Positions 24,133 through 35,388 of a stretch of 64,000 nucleotides of DNA are shown here, piece by piece. Positions within the stretch are counted from its first letter, which is position 1. Each line of letters starts with the position of its first letter. The DNA is from Diospyros lotus. Lineage: Eukaryota; Streptophyta; Magnoliopsida; Ericales; Ebenaceae. Where the stretch lies: contig NC_068343.1 of assembly GCF_014633365.1 (NCBI RefSeq), forward strand, positions 30,659,307 through 30,723,306, given 5' to 3'. The notes below the pieces were generated by a model. It had not been told where the DNA came from and made no database searches. It was given only the letters and a program-made list of their open reading frames with translations. The translations under genes and the position numbers were made by a program.

Positions 24133-24811
24133 TTTTTTTTAAAAAAAAAAATTATACTAAGAAGAAAGTAAAGAACTATAAACTTTACAAAAGGGATGAG
24201 AGTACCTGATCGGAGAATAACACAGAGGAGAGAAGATTGAGCTCAAGAGGGGTGACTTGCCTCATACAGATATGGAGTCTCTTATAGAGCAATGGGCATC
24301 ACTATTCTACACTCGACTCGAGGCATGCCATAATTGCACCGTCAGACTTGACGTCGTTTAGCGTCTCATTTTTCAACATTTGGCAGTGTGCCTTTTTTTT
24401 TTTTCAACGCTCGGCGCCTCTGTTTTCAACATTTGGCAGTGTGCCTTCTTTCTTTATAGGGCAGTGTGATTGCACTGCCCAAGAAAAGATGGCTACCACC
24501 AGCGTCAATTCTGTCTCTCTCAATTCAATTTTTTTTTTTTAATTAATTTTGTTTTAATTTTTTTTTTTTTTTTAGGTAAAATTTTGTAGACACCTTACCC
24601 CCAACTTAAATTGCGTATTGTCCTCAATTGGCAATAAAAGGATAGAAGATAGGCATACCTGGCGGTCTTCAATACATAAACTCGTATGGAGAAATTTTAT
24701 TTAGACTGCACATAGAGAAACACTAGTTAAATAATGAAAAAAAGGAACAACTTATATGTATATATATATATATATATAAAATTATTTTATTATATTTTTA
24801 TTTATTTTTTT
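24133..24811 (-). other. Spacer between gag-like and cysteine-rich ORFs
   Basis: Contains T/A homopolymers, a 25-bp direct repeat (TTTTCAACATTTGGCAGTGT at about 24369 and 24422) and a third polypurine-like motif on the minus strand near 24594-24608. No coding region seen. Confidence 0.5.
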
Positions 24812-26041
24812 TTAGAATTTTTTTTTTCTTTTCTTCCAATTAAGGATCAAATGAGTGGTTGCCCACCTAATCGTATAATATCTCCCATTCACTACACCAC
24901 TTTTAAAGTTATTTTCAAAATTATATAAATTGATTTTTCTCATGAATGCACATATATATTTTGAAAATATATCGTCCGGAGGTGTTGGTTTTATTATATC
25001 CGCGTATGGCACATTAATTTGCACAAACATCTCACACGTGTTTGGTTTAATTTGATCCTCAATAATATCGACTAACCTAAAAGATAGAAATTGAGGGGTA
25101 AATGTGGATAAACTTATGATTTTTTCACATTTTGGCTCTCGAATTTTATCCTCTTCTTCCTCCCAGGTTTCTTCTTTTCTTACATCATTTTGGTCTTTTT
25201 CTTCCTCCAAGGCTTCATTGACATCTACCTCACTGTGATCAACCACTCTCTCTTCTTGCACCAAAGGGTGTACTGTCCTAGGGGCATCAAGTTTCTCAAT
25301 TATTTCTCCATTCCTTAAGACAGTCACTCCTATGTCCTGCTCCTGACTTTCACTTTTGATGATGGGTTTTATTAATGGGATTTGGAGTGAGTTGGGATGG
25401 ACAGGCTCTGACATGCTCAAAGTTTGTGTTAGCTGTGTCAATTGGTTCCTAATGTCCTCTGTAACTCTAATGGTATGTTCTTGACATTTGGACATTTGTG
25501 TAAAAATTTCCATTTGGCCTTGCATAAATAGATTGAAGGTATCTTCTAATGAACTCCCATGAGGGGGTTGATATGCATCGAATGTAGACCCTTCATTCGT
25601 TTGAAATGATTGAGGCTGGGAAAGGAAGTGCTCATGTGGTTGGGCTACAAAATCATTTTCCCATGAGAAATTTGGATGAAAGTGTGAATTAAGGTGATAT
25701 GCATCAAAGTCCGAATGGTAGTTTTCCTCATGGTTCTGGTAATACATTCTCTCATAGTTGTGTGTGTGTGTGTAATTGGATTGACCATACAATACCTCCT
25801 TAAAAGCAGGTATTATAGGGCAGTCATCCGTTAAATGAGCTGAAGTCTCACACACAGCACACCAAACCTCAATTTCATGGTAAGTGGGTAACAAATTGGT
25901 AGTGTCTGATTGCAAATCAAAAGTGGTTTGCCTAAGAGGGTATAAATAATCCTTAAGAGGTCTAGACAAATCAGATTCAAAATGATAATTTTCATCATGA
26001 TAAGTATCTTGTGCAGACAGATTGTAGTAATTTTGAGACAT
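24812..26041 (-). CDS. Athila-type gag-derived protein
   Basis: Intact 409-codon ORF, the first after the 5' LTR and primer site. Residues 61-74 form a CCHC zinc knuckle (C61, C64, H69, C74; CAVCETSAHLTDDC). A long Gln/His/Asn-rich segment follows, then VTVLRNGEIIEK, matching the LRSGK-type motif of Athila/TAT gag, an acidic stretch (about 270-300), and QINVPYADIIKPTP, which corresponds to the NIPLLDAIKQVP-type motif that precedes protease in Athila/TAT polyproteins. The N-terminal capsid half of normal gag seems to be missing, and the protease that should follow is absent. It could bind the element RNA, but I cannot show it forms particles. Confidence 0.75.
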   Translation of the reverse strand: MSQNYYNLSAQDTYHDENYHFESDLSRPLKDYLYPLRQTTFDLQSDTTNLLPTYHEIEVWCAVCETSAHLTDDCPIIPAFKEVLYGQSNYTHTHNYERMYYQNHEENYHSDFDAYHLNSHFHPNFSWENDFVAQPHEHFLSQPQSFQTNEGSTFDAYQPPHGSSLEDTFNLFMQGQMEIFTQMSKCQEHTIRVTEDIRNQLTQLTQTLSMSEPVHPNSLQIPLIKPIIKSESQEQDIGVTVLRNGEIIEKLDAPRTVHPLVQEERVVDHSEVDVNEALEEEKDQNDVRKEETWEEEEDKIREPKCEKIISLSTFTPQFLSFRLVDIIEDQIKPNTCEMFVQINVPYADIIKPTPPDDIFSKYICAFMRKINLYNFENNFKSGVVNGRYYTIRWATTHLILNWKKRKKKF

Positions 26042-26250
26042 GAGTGTAAAGTTGACAATCCAATTGCAGGTAAAGACTCAGAATGATATGAAAATGCTGT
26101 TTCAAAATTCTACCTGATCTCAGTCTCATATACAATGCACAAACAAAAATAAAGTAAAAGAGAAATAGAGTTACCGATTTTATCAAGAGATGCTTATTCT
26201 TTTATTTTTTTTATTTTTTTTATTTTTTTCTTTTTATTTTTGCCTTAATC

Positions 26251-26268
26251 TCCCCGGCAACGGCGCCA
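26251..26268 (-). other. Primer binding site, tRNA-Asp type
   Basis: The minus strand reads TGGCGCCGTTGCCGGGGA, the known Athila-lineage primer site complementary to the 3' end of tRNA-Asp. It lies five bases from the 5' LTR end. Confidence 0.9.
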
Positions 26269-26273
26269 AAATT

Positions 26274-28247
26274 TGACTGCACTCTCACCCTGCAATTAAA
26301 ACACAATAAAAACAAATCATAATAAAACTTTTATATTTTTTTTTATTTTAGTGAGAGGTTTATACTCGCCAGTGTACGAGTGCAGTTGTAGTCCAAATTT
26401 ATATTTATATTTTCTGGATGAATCCAGGTCGTCCACTGAGAGATTTATTTATGGCAAAAGAAAAAGAATGTCACACACACGCACACGCATTTGGACAAAT
26501 TGACAACAAGATTTTTTATGGTTTTGTTTTTAGACAACAGATACTAGAAAATAAAGTAAGGCAAAAATTAAAATAAACATTAAACGTAAAAATATGAATT
26601 TGGATAGTGCTTGAGTTAAGACAATTTCAGTATCAACCCGTTGATTCCCAAATTTTAGCATAAAAGATTAGCAACATTAATTTAATTTCAGATATGAGGG
26701 TTTGTTATTAAATGCAATTAGAGATGATGATAGTTCTAGGTTAAGCAATCCCCATACATGATATGCGGGATTCTAATTTAAGCAACCACCATAAATCCAA
26801 TTGCAATTAATACACAAAACAACTAAATTAATCATCCGGATTTGGGTATGATAGCGTTTCCAGTTCTAGTAACTCTCATACATGGCATGAAAGCTCTAAG
26901 TTAGGCTTACGCTCCAATCCAAACCTAGTGATTTTTTAATAATTAATACACACTCATACTGAAATTTAAATTAATATTACTTATTTAAAGCGCAACTTTC
27001 TTTGGGAATCATTGGCATTGGACACTGTCCTTGCCTTAACCCAAGATTAGATTTAACTACTCATTTTTATTTGAAAGTTAATTGACATAAATTTAAATGA
27101 CGTAATTTAAATAACAGAATTTAAATGACAAGAAATTTAAAGACATAAACTAACCGGCCATTTAGGCGGTGAATAATTAAATGACAAGAATTAAAATTGC
27201 AGAAATTTAAAAGCACAAATTAACCAGCCATTTAGGCGGTGAATAATTAAATGACAAGAATTAAAATTGCAGAAATTTAAAGGCACAAATTAACCGGCCA
27301 TTTAGGCGGTGAATAATAAAGTAATAATAAATGACATAAGAATTTAAAAGAAGAAAGAAAAAAAGTAAGATTATAAGAGAAAGTACTAAAGAAAATGAGA
27401 AAGAACAAGAACAATTCTCAAAGAGAGAATTATAAGGAAACAACTAAACTTTTATTCAAGAATAATAATCACACTTACAAATGCAATCAAGTGAGCTATT
27501 TATAGGCCACAAGATGCAATACAAACCACACAATTTCAATTATTCAATTAGACATAATTATATCTAATGGGCACTCACACACTTAAAGTTAAATGGATTT
27601 TAGCTAAAAAACACACCTAATAAAGCTCTCACATAAAAAATAAAAATAGATTTCTATAAATTGGTTTTTAATCTTCATTAGGATTAAAAATAATCCTTGG
27701 GCCTTCTCAAAATAATATTTTCCATGGGTTGTTCAAATTGGGCCTTAATTCTTCATGGGCTTGAATTCTTCATGGACTTGATTTCTTCATGGATTTGATT
27801 TCTTCATGGATTTAAATTCTTCATGGGCTTGATTTCTTCATGGGTTTGATTTCTTCATGAATTTGAATTCTTCATGGACTTTAAGTCTTCATGGGCTTGA
27901 ATTCTTCATGCCTAAAAAAAAAATAAAAAATAATAATAATAATTTAATGTTATTAATAAATTATATATTATATATATGTATTACACATGGCACATATATA
28001 TATTAGATTATATTATATATATATATATATTACATGCATGCATATAATGATGTATATGTATTATATATAATTTTATATATTATTATTATTATTATTAAAT
28101 TTTACTTTAAAATTTCATTTCATTCATTTTTCAATTTAAACTTGCATATAACCATAAAATATATATTAATATCTAATTTAAACCATTTTTAAGATCAAAA
28201 GAAGGGTATAATTATAACAAAATTTTTACAAAATTAACCACTAATCA
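26274..28247 (-). repeat. 5' LTR of the Athila-type element
   Basis: 1974 bp, nearly identical to 18835-20926. Differences seen by eye: nine versus eight T in the run near 26333, one A/G change in the second 70-bp unit (near 27227), and about 119 bp fewer of the ATGGATTTTAGCTA repeat near 27590. Immediately followed by GTGCT. Confidence 0.9.
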
Positions 28248-28252
28248 GTGCT

Positions 28253-28355
28253 CCCCCCCAATCCATGGCGCCGCGTGGTGCATCCCCGAAGGGTGGTCGC
28301 ACATGGATGGGGGCTGTAATTGTAATATTAGAGTAGACTAAATCGAAGCTTACCT
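28253..28355 (-). repeat. TAT-type gypsy LTR, third fragment and junction
   Basis: CATGGCGCCGCGTGGTGCAT and the GTCGCACATGG phrase match 38145-38200 of the other TAT-type LTR copy. The sequence then passes directly into integrase zinc-finger coding sequence, so the integrase core, C-terminus and 3' untranslated region of the TAT element are missing. Confidence 0.6.
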
Positions 28356-29515
28356 TTAACACTTATCACATTCCCTAACTTTCCTTTGAGTGTCTTGTTG
28401 TAACGTGGGCCAAAAGAAACTAGCCCTTAAGATTTTGGCTGCAAGGGCCCTTCCCCCTAGATGTTCACCTTGGATTCCACTATGAACTTCAGTCAAGGCA
28501 TATTCTGCCTCTTGAGGACCTAAGCATTTGAGCAGCGGCATAGTGAAAGCTCGCTTGTAAAGTACTCCATCAATCATTACTGGCCTCTATTGGGTTAGTT
28601 GGTAGCTCTCCTATAGTTAGGTATTTGCAAAAATGGGTTCTCCAGTAATTGCTATTCTCAACACATGCTACCTCAAGTTCTTTTATACTTGGTCGCTGAA
28701 GGACTTCTACAAACACAATTCTTCTAGTGGTTTCTTTAGTGGATGCTAATTTGGATAAGACGTCTGCATGACTATTGAGAGATTTGTTAATCTGTACTAG
28801 CTGGAAACTTTTAAATAACTTTGCAAAGGTCTTGACCTTTTGTAAATACTGTCCCATGATCGGTTCTCTAGTTTCATACTGCCTGCGGTACTGCTAGACA
28901 ATCAACTGAGAATCACTGTGAGCTATCAACTGTGTCACCTCAAGTTTTCGAGCCAACTTCAGGCCGATAATTAATGCCTCATATTCAACCACGTTATTCA
29001 AGGTAGGAAAAGCGAATCTCAAAGATTATTCAAAGGGTTCCCCCCTTAGGCGAAACAAGCACTATTCCAACCCCACTCCCTTGTGAACCAATTGCCTTGT
29101 CTACAAACAATAACCATTCTGTCCCATTCTCTTCTTGAACTTCCTCAGATGGAGTACATTCAACAATAAAGTTCGCTAATGTTTGTACTTTTATGGCCTG
29201 CCTGGGTTGAAACTATGTGTCATATTCACTCAGTTCTATAGACCATTTGGTAAGTCGACCTGAACATTCTGGCTTCTGTAGAATACTTCTCAATGGTTGG
29301 TTAGTCAAAACAATAATGGAGTGAGCTTGACAATATGGGCATAACTTTTTGGAGGCATTTACTAAGGCTAAGGCTACCTTTTCTATAAAGGGATACCGCG
29401 TCTCCGCCCTTTGTAAAACCCTACTGACATAATAAACCGGATGATCCACTTGTCCTTCTCTTTTTACCAATACTTTACTTGCAACCTTGTCGTTTATCCC
29501 CAGATATATGTACAA
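28356..29515 (-). pseudogene. TAT gypsy RNase H, second RNase H and truncated integrase
   Basis: 29213-29515 is the first RNase H (VYYVSRVLQRAETRYPFIEK, then VLTNQPLRSILQKPE and SGRLTKWSIELSEYD). A second RNase-H-like block follows on the minus strand to about 28740 (VEYEALIIGLKLA, then QINKSLNSHADVLSKLAS), a hallmark of the TAT lineage. 28356-28577 is the start of integrase with its zinc-binding region (VHSGIQGEHLGG, then VRECDKC). It ends there: the DDE core is absent. Stops separate the segments. Confidence 0.8.
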
Positions 29516-29599
29516 GGATTCCCCTGTTCTAGGCCACGTGAGAAGGGGAACTTGTTTTAAATACTCCTTCAGGTCTTCAAAAGATTTCTGACACTGATC

Positions 29600-30330
29600 T
29601 GTCCACTCAAACCCCTTTCAGACCCTTAGTATTTGGAGAAATGGAAGGCTTCTCTCGGTCAACTTAGACAAAAATTGCCCAGGGCCATAATTCTTCCCAT
29701 TAGCTGTTGTACTTCCTTGATAGTCGACGGGGATGTCATGTCAAGTATGGCTTGTATTTTCTCAAGATTAGCTTCAATCCCCCTTTGGGAAATCATATAC
29801 CCCAAGAACTTTCCTGATTGGACTCCAAATGCGCACTTCATAGGATTTAATCGCATGTTGTACTATCGGAATATCTCGAATACACGTGTTAGTTTTTCAA
29901 CATGGGATTCTTTCTCTAGACTTTTTACAATCATATCGACTACATAAGCCTCCATCGTATTACCCAACAGGCTTTTGAACACCTTATTCACCATTCACTG
30001 ATATGTAGCTCCTGCATTCTTTAGCTCAAAAGGCATAACCTTGTAGCAATAAGTTCATTTTTCCGTGATGAAAGAGGTTTTTTCTTGATCCGATGGATAC
30101 ATCATGATCTGATGATATCCTAAGAAGGCATCAAGGAAGCTTAACAACTGATATCTTGACATCTCATCCACTAATCGGTCAATTCTAGGCAAAGGGTATG
30201 GGTCTTTTAGGCAGGCTTTGTTAAGGTTAGTGAAGTCAACACAGACATGCCACTTTCCATTAGGTTTTTTAACCATCACAAGATTGGCTAATTAATCAGG
30301 GTATTGCACTTCGTGAGTGAAATCGACATC
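29600..30330 (-). pseudogene. TAT gypsy reverse transcriptase, decayed
   Basis: 30055-30279 gives VDFTNLNKACLKDPYPLPRI and LLSFLDAFLGYHQI, TAT-type fingers and palm motifs. 29659-29856 gives GVQSGKFLGYMISQRGIE. Between them the catalytic box reads AYVVDM, so one of the two aspartates of YVDD is replaced by Val. Stops and frameshifts are scattered. Confidence 0.8.
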
Positions 30331-31216
30331 CAACAGCTTGTCTACTTCTTCCTCTAATGCTTGTAGTCTATCAGGAGCAATGATTCACTTTTTTTGTTGG
30401 ACGGGCTTAAACTGCGAATCAACATTGAGATGATGACAAATTACATTTGGGCTAATTCCAGGCTTATTTGCCGGTGTCGAAGCGAATATATCCACATTAT
30501 CCTTTAAGCATTTTGTAATTTCCCTTTTTGTTTCGTCTGGGAGTTATGAGCCCACATAAGCAAGTTTTCCAGGTTCAAATTCACTCAACTGTACCGCTTC
30601 TAGCTTTTCAACTGGCTGTGGCTTGTATATCCCTGTCTAGCAATTGATTTATGTATGGCTTGGTCATCGATTGACAGGGTCTCCTCTTTCTTCTTCCCTT
30701 TTGTGGAAGAGACATAGCAAATGCGGGCTTTTCTTTGATCTCCACAGATTTAGCTCACCCCTTAAGGTGTGGGGAACTTCATCAACAGGTAACACGATAA
30801 TACAATTACCCTCATATCATTGAGTAAAGGGCATCATTGAAAAGGCTTTCACCACCATAAAATTGGCTAAGCAGGTCACGCTCACGGGATCGAAGCCTAG
30901 CGTGATCAGCAACTGAATCGAACCCGCAATGAGCACTGACTCCCCAGTGAAACTGTATAGCGGGGATGAGACTTTTCTCAACTGGTCATGAGAGATATGC
31001 ATCTGTTTTAAATAGTTCCAATAGATAAGATTAACCAAATTGCCACTGTCAATTAAAATCCTCTCGATAGGGTGTTGTGCAATAACGACTGAGATTACCA
31101 TTGGGTCATCATGAGGTGTGATCACGTCTCCCTTATCAGCGGGAGTGAAAAAAATTGGCTTTTCATTATCTTGCACCTCCATCACATAATTCACCTGATA
31201 GGCCTGGCAGCCATAG
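30331..31216 (-). pseudogene. TAT gypsy protease and linker, decayed
   Basis: The minus-strand frame from 31242 contains VNYVMEVQDNEKP, then PHDDPMVISVVIAQHPIERI and the aspartic protease box ILIDSGNLVNLIYWN (DSG retained). 30331-30816 is the linker to reverse transcriptase, with several stops. The frame is interrupted upstream by the solo LTR that begins at 31217. Confidence 0.75.
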
Positions 31217-33567
31217 TGTAAGGCTCCCACCCAAGTACCCAAGGAACCAGAGTCAGTGCCCTACTAAGATAGTGATAACCTGATCTGAAAGAACTTGTCA
31301 TGCATAGCACTGATAAATACCAAGAGAAAACTAGTAACAGAAACTTGCCATCCCAGCATGTATATCAAAACCTCAACCTGCTATACAACAACTGATCTCT
31401 AGGTTTACATAGCTCAGGCAAGCATAACATACAACACTGGCACACTGGCCACAAAATAAACACAATCCATACAGACCTAGATAGACTAAAGAAAAATACA
31501 GTCCAAAAGAGGTAAAATGCACAAAAAGAAACCCCTAGGTTGACAACTGTTAGGTCTGAATGGCCTTGTACACTACCTAACCAAGAAGTCGAGAACTACT
31601 AGACTCGGCCCTAACCGGCTCCTTACCTTTACCTAGAATGAAGAGAAAACAAGGTGAGTCCAAATGACTCAGCAACCTCATAAAGAAAAGAAAGATGAAT
31701 AAAGTAGGTGCTAAGAGTAAACATGCATCTCAAGTGCATAACAAATCGAAACTTATGCATAACATGCCATACAATCTCATGAATTGACACAAGTACCAAT
31801 TACATAAGTAACAATGCACATATACAGGATCTTGGGGTCCAAATGAGGAATGCACTAGCACCCAAGTCCTTATCACAAACCTGCTACTACCCTGAAGGCA
31901 CACTGTACCTGTACTATGAGCCGAAGCTTGCTCAGGTGGGAGCTACCACACTCGCTGGCATGCAAAAGCGTCCAAGATAAAAATTGGGCACACCGAGGCA
32001 TCCCTAATAACTAGGTTCAGAAGACCTGATCACACTGTACAACTATATCTCAACACTAGCGCCATGACTTATGCAGATGCAACAGATAAGTGGTGGCGTA
32101 ATAGAATGGACAGGATACAAAGCCCCTATAAGCCAAGCATCCCACCTAGCCTCGCCCAATTAGTAAAACACACACCAAATGCAATTGCTTGTGCTTAACA
32201 ACTAATAAATAAGTATCATGGTCGTGGGACAAGTACTCAAGTCAAATGGAACCCCCAATGCATATCCCAAGCTCTTGCATTCACATGAACTGACCATATA
32301 CTGGAAATAAAAAGAACATATACAAATACACTTGGCCACAACAACCTCTACGTGAACCTACCCACAACAACATAGTTCATTCCATAACAAATAGAAGAGA
32401 GGACTAAACCCTTCAAAGCTCACAAGAATGGACTGCTCAAAAGTTAGCCAAATGGGTTTAATTATATACCAAAACGAAGCCTACCGAGTCTAGTTTACAA
32501 CACTTCAAACATTTCGTCAATAATATGTATATACAAAAAGTTATGGCTAAAACTATACAGGGTGCGCAGGCTGACCCCCAAGTTTTGAAACCTACGAAAC
32601 ATAGAAAACAAAGACTTATATTTCGAAACCTACATGACATATTTCGAAACTTGGCAATGGGAAACACCCAAAAACTGCTTACAGATGCCCCAAAACTCTT
32701 CAAACCCATCCCAAACCTTCTAATACTCCATCAAATTCCAATCACACCATTATCCCTTATCCCAAAGGTGTTACAACCTCTATTTTAAGACCCAAATGAA
32801 ACCAATGGAATTAATTTGAGAAAATAAGGGTTTTATAAAACTTTTAACATAGGAGGCTATATAACAATCCTTTAAGAAAAACCATGAGATTTGCTTGACT
32901 ATATCCTCCACACATCAAGTACAATGAAAAAGATGAAGAAGAAAATAGATGAACTTGCCTTGACTAGCTTCACCTTTAATACTTGCTTGAAGGAAATTGC
33001 CACAAGGAATAAGTCTCCCAACCACCACCAAAACAAGGGAAAAGTCAAGCAAATGAGAAGAAGATGAAAAAGAAGAAAAAGAAGGCTACAGGTTGCACAA
33101 GTGCCCCAATTCCTCCCTTTAAACACATTTTTTCCCCTAATTTGCCCTCCTCACTTCTTGCATAATTCCCCACATGTCCCTCTTTAACTCTATATGTAAA
33201 CACACAATTTCTTTCTTCCTATTTTCTTTTTTATAGATGGGCTCAAGCCCAATCCATTCATCCTTCACATCAAGCTTAAGCCTAACTCATTTAATTAGGC
33301 CCAACATCTCATAAAACCCAAGTGGCTTATTGTCAACTTAGCCTAACACTTAGGGCCTAAAAGATCCATTTTTCACTTGGTCCAACTCACTTCATTTAAA
33401 ATCAACTATGGTCTAAATCTATACTTAGTTAAGCCCAATCTAACTTCATTAAACCCTCAATCTATTTTATTTGTTTTCAAAATAATGTCATTATATATAT
33501 ACATATACACCAAAATGGAACAAATATCAATAACGGCATAAACTTGATAACGGGTCGTTACACATAG
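31212..33567 (-). mobile_element. Tekay-like solo LTR with 5-bp target duplication
   Basis: The LTR is 31217-33562 (2346 bp), starting TGTAAGGCTCCC and ending GGGTCGTTACA, flanked by CATAG at 31212-31216 and 33563-33567. It includes the chromovirus-type phrase CCTTTACCTAGAATGAAG near 31626. No internal domain remains. It sits inside the gag-protease region of the TAT element: reading the minus strand across the flanks rejoins one frame. Confidence 0.85.
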
Positions 33568-35388
33568 GCTTTTCAAGAAGAGGAGGTATCCCCCGCTAAG
33601 GTCTCACCGCCAGAGATAACATGAATGGCTTGGTGTGTAGGTTCATTATCTGAGGAAACTGCCAATCTGTCATCCTTTCCTCCTTCATTTTGCCGCGAGT
33701 TTCATCTATCTTGGCCATCGAGCCTCTCTTCTCTCCTTTACTGCTCTAGGTCATTTCTTCCTTCACCTCTTAGATACTGTTGACACACATTTTTGTAACA
33801 CCACTCATCAAGCGATAGGAAGGTCCAGGACAACTTGCCCTGATGGGCCTACGCGAACTTCCCAGGGGGGTCACCCATCCTTGAATTTCCTCAGGTCAAG
33901 CATGTTTAACTTGAGAGTTCTTTGCCTGCATTCAGCCCAAAAGGTATCCAACTGGTGTTATTTCATTCCTTACTTATTCTTGATATATACTACCCTTCTC
34001 TGGACTCTTGGGTGTTACACTCATCATGTCATTATCATGGGACCCATAGCTGCGGGTCAACTCTTTAGCTCTCGCCCTTCAACGGCCAGGAGCCCCACCG
34101 CATTTATGAGCCCCTCAGTGGTTGCCCTCTGAGCAACCGATGTGAGACAAACCCGGTGCAACCACACCAATCTAATTTCTTAACTCCCTACACTAATCAG
34201 TAGAGTGTCCCAGAGTTCGATGATATCTGTAATATTCTTCTTGATTTTTTCCCATGGGTCGGTCAACCCTTTTCGGGAGTTGGAGGAGACTTGATCCTTC
34301 TATGGCTATTAATATAGCTGACCAGGGTTGATTGAGTCTAGTGTAATGATGGAACTGTAGTCCGGCTATGTCCGATGTCCTGATCCATTTTTTCGCTGAC
34401 TCGAGCCCTCGTCATTGTCTCGTTCTTTTCTTTTTCTCTCCCTATCTTCATTTCCTCCCATGATTCTTATTACTTTTATATGGAGTCTGTACTTATTTGC
34501 CCTGATAAACAAGTCGACTAGAGATTTTGAAGGGTCCAGAGATAATGATTCTTGCAAGGAAGTTAGTCGTGCTTCTTGGAATATAGTGGATACTACCATT
34601 TCAATCGGTAGATTACAAATCTTAAGTGTGGCATTTCGGAATCTGTCCACGTAGTGGCGTAGGGTCTCTTTGCTCCCCTGCCGAATGTTAAGGAGATATA
34701 TTATGTCTTTCTTCCTCTAACTGTTGATAATGAATGCTTTAATAAACTCCATTTTTAACTGCCCGAATGAAGAAATGGACGCTTCGGGTAAACTATTAAA
34801 CTAGGCCCGAGCATGCCCAGCTCGGGTTAATGGAAGGGCCCTACACATTATCTCATTGTCCCATCCATGAAGCATCATTAACGACTCATAGTTTTGCACG
34901 TGATCATAAGGGTCATCTTTGCCTGAATAAGGGGTTATCTAAGGCATCTTAAACTTTCTCGGAAAAGGGCTTTTCCATTACCTCTGCCACAAATGGCAGT
35001 TTTCCACGAGATTGTTCCTTTCGAACTAGTAATAACTTATTCTATTGCAGCACTCGCTCAATCCTTTTTTTCATGTCAGCTACTGCTCGAGCACTAAATG
35101 CTTTAGGGTTGTCATCAGGCTCGTCGTTCCATTTGATTACAGGTTTAAGGGAATTCTATCCTCCTTCCATGGGAGTGTTGGCCACCATTTCAGAATATCT
35201 TCCCCTTTGAGGGCTTCGTCCTTCTGCCCTTCGACGATCAGTTCTTCCTTGATTTCCTTGATGGGGAGAAACTTGGCTACGAGCCCTTCTCAAAACTGCA
35301 TGAATTGCTCATTGAAATTGTTGGTTTTGCTAGCTTTATTTTGCGGTTGTCTGCCCCTACTATTGGCACTTCTTGCATGGATTTCCAT
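33568..35388 (-). pseudogene. TAT gypsy gag, decayed and interrupted
   Basis: The likely start is ATG at 35386-35388 (MEIHARSANSRGRQPQ), with an in-frame TGA at 35290-35292. The best open part is 34366-34650, which has the gag C-terminal pattern LSLDPSKSLVDLFIRANKYR followed by an Arg/Glu/Lys-rich tail. The end near 33570-33640 reads ISGGETLAGD then SSRKAY, the usual TAT gag-protease junction. A Cassandra-type LTR interrupts it at 33795-34019. Confidence 0.7.
33795..34019 (-). mobile_element. Cassandra-type LTR with 5S rRNA-like core
   Basis: Ends TGTAACACCACT and GGGTGTTACA are inverted, as in LTRs. The interior (about 33850-33925), read on the minus strand, resembles the 5S rRNA promoter region: phrases like AAGTTAAACATGCTTGACC and GGATGGGTGACC, then CTGGGAAGTTCG. 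A 5S-derived core inside a short LTR is the mark of Cassandra TRIM elements. Flanking sequence to about 34140 (including CTCACATCGGTTG on the minus strand) may be part of the same element. I found no clear target duplication. Confidence 0.7.

Larger units (their letters stand above)
18835..28247 (-). mobile_element. Young non-autonomous Athila-type LTR element carrying captured genes
   Basis: A complete 9.4-kb insertion with TSD GTGCT at 18830-18834 and 28248-28252, two LTRs starting TGACTGCACTC and ending CTAATCA, a tRNA-Asp-type primer site and a polypurine tract. The internal 5.3 kb has no protease, reverse transcriptase, RNase H or integrase. Instead, in minus orientation, it holds a gag-like ORF, a cysteine-rich ORF of viral type, and an intronless LOG-like sequence. 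By eye the LTRs differ by one substitution, one T in a T-run and one loss or gain of about 119 bp of tandem repeat, so insertion is recent. Movement must rely on enzymes from an autonomous relative. Confidence 0.9.

Noticed and set aside
33845..33930. A genuine 5S rRNA gene
   Set aside because: Only the internal promoter-like part is similar, it is diverged, and it sits inside LTR-type ends; it fits a Cassandra element.
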